This document shows positions 6,635 through 6,839 of a stretch of DNA of 6,839 nucleotides, one piece after another (the first letter of the stretch is position 1; every line of letters starts with the position of its first letter). Both the position numbers and the translations under genes were made by a program. The DNA comes from JBGPIT01 sp041485125. GTDB lineage: Bacteria; Desulfobacterota; Binatia; UTPRO1. The stretch lies in the NCBI GenBank assembly GCA_041485125.1, contig JBGPIT010000277.1, forward strand, positions 1-6,839, given 5' to 3'. Under the pieces are notes generated by a model. It ran no database searches and was not told the origin of the DNA. It saw only the letters and a program-made list of their open reading frames with translations.

Positions 6635-6839
6635 ATGAATCGACGCGACATGATCGCCATCGACGCCGACGAACGCCGCGGCTACGTCGCCGACGCCAAG
6701 ACCGTCATCCTGGTCTCGATCGGCAAAGACGGTTACCCGCACGCGGTGCCGATGTGGTTCGTCGTCGACGACGACGGCCGCATCGCCATGACGACCTACG
6801 CCCGCTCGCAGAAGGCGGTGAACCTGCGGCGCAATCCAC
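6635..6839 (+). CDS. Pyridoxamine-phosphate-oxidase-like (split-barrel) flavin or F420 protein, 3' partial
   Basis: The first 68 residues, from ATG 6635, run off the right edge. After a short helix (MNRRDMIAIDADERRGYVAD) the sequence gives two paired strands typical of the FMN-binding split barrel: KTVILVSIGKDGYPHAVPMW and FVVDDDGRIAMTTYARSQK, then AVNLRRNP. The G-x-P-H/Q-x-V-P-x-W pattern and the S-x-K-x-x-N-L-R-R-N-P run are hallmarks of the PNPOx-like superfamily, which includes F420-dependent reductases of the Rv1155 type. Which cofactor (FMN or F420) is used cannot be told from this part. An internal ATG at 6650 is an alternative start, and no strong Shine-Dalgarno is seen before either. 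It is divergent from the NUDIX gene, so the 50-base gap and the first codons of either gene must hold the promoters. Confidence 0.85.
   Translation, partial: MNRRDMIAIDADERRGYVADAKTVILVSIGKDGYPHAVPMWFVVDDDGRIAMTTYARSQKAVNLRRNP

Overview
The window is GC-rich throughout, with mostly G or C at third codon positions, and is densely coded. It holds no RNA gene, insertion sequence, CRISPR array or phage gene that I can see. The layout looks like ordinary chromosome from a GC-rich Gram-negative bacterium. Two genes hint at a deltaproteobacterial or Binatota-like soil or sediment lineage: a Cys-rich secreted-type beta protein and a thiolase-like protein of the TLP1 type. This taxonomic guess is an inference from gene content and is weak.

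Left part (1-918): the 3' end of an unrecognised gene is followed by a Cys-rich, probably extracytoplasmic protein that lacks a signal peptide and may be an N-terminally truncated remnant. It converges on the next operon across a 55-base gap with two small hairpins.

Middle left (919-3326, minus strand): four genes form an apparent operon, read from right to left. The order is a stand-alone LON substrate-binding-domain protein, a 74-residue protein of unknown function, an 81-residue protein with two membrane segments, and a rhodanese-MoeB fusion. The fusion activates a ubiquitin-like sulfur carrier protein and probably also supplies its sulfur. Gaps shrink from 51 to 31 to 13 bases, and a good candidate promoter sits just before the LON gene. 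An 18-bp tandem duplication carries the LON stop codon.

Middle (3327-4944): a divergent promoter region of 112 bases leads into a plus-strand TLP1-type thiolase-like protein with the extra C-terminal domain. Both catalytic cysteines of true thiolases are missing, so the usual label 'acetyl-CoA acetyltransferase' is probably wrong.

Right part (4945-6839): a minus-strand pair overlaps by an ATGA junction. A NUDIX hydrolase of the ADP-ribose pyrophosphatase type is followed by a YchF-family ATPase/GTPase with an unusual P-loop. Divergent from them, a pyridoxamine-phosphate-oxidase-like flavin/F420 protein runs off the right edge.

I see no clear new defence or mobile system. The best leads are the uncharacterised LON / small proteins / rhodanese-MoeB operon, the cysteine-less thiolase-like protein, and the divergent YchF coupled to a NUDIX hydrolase.
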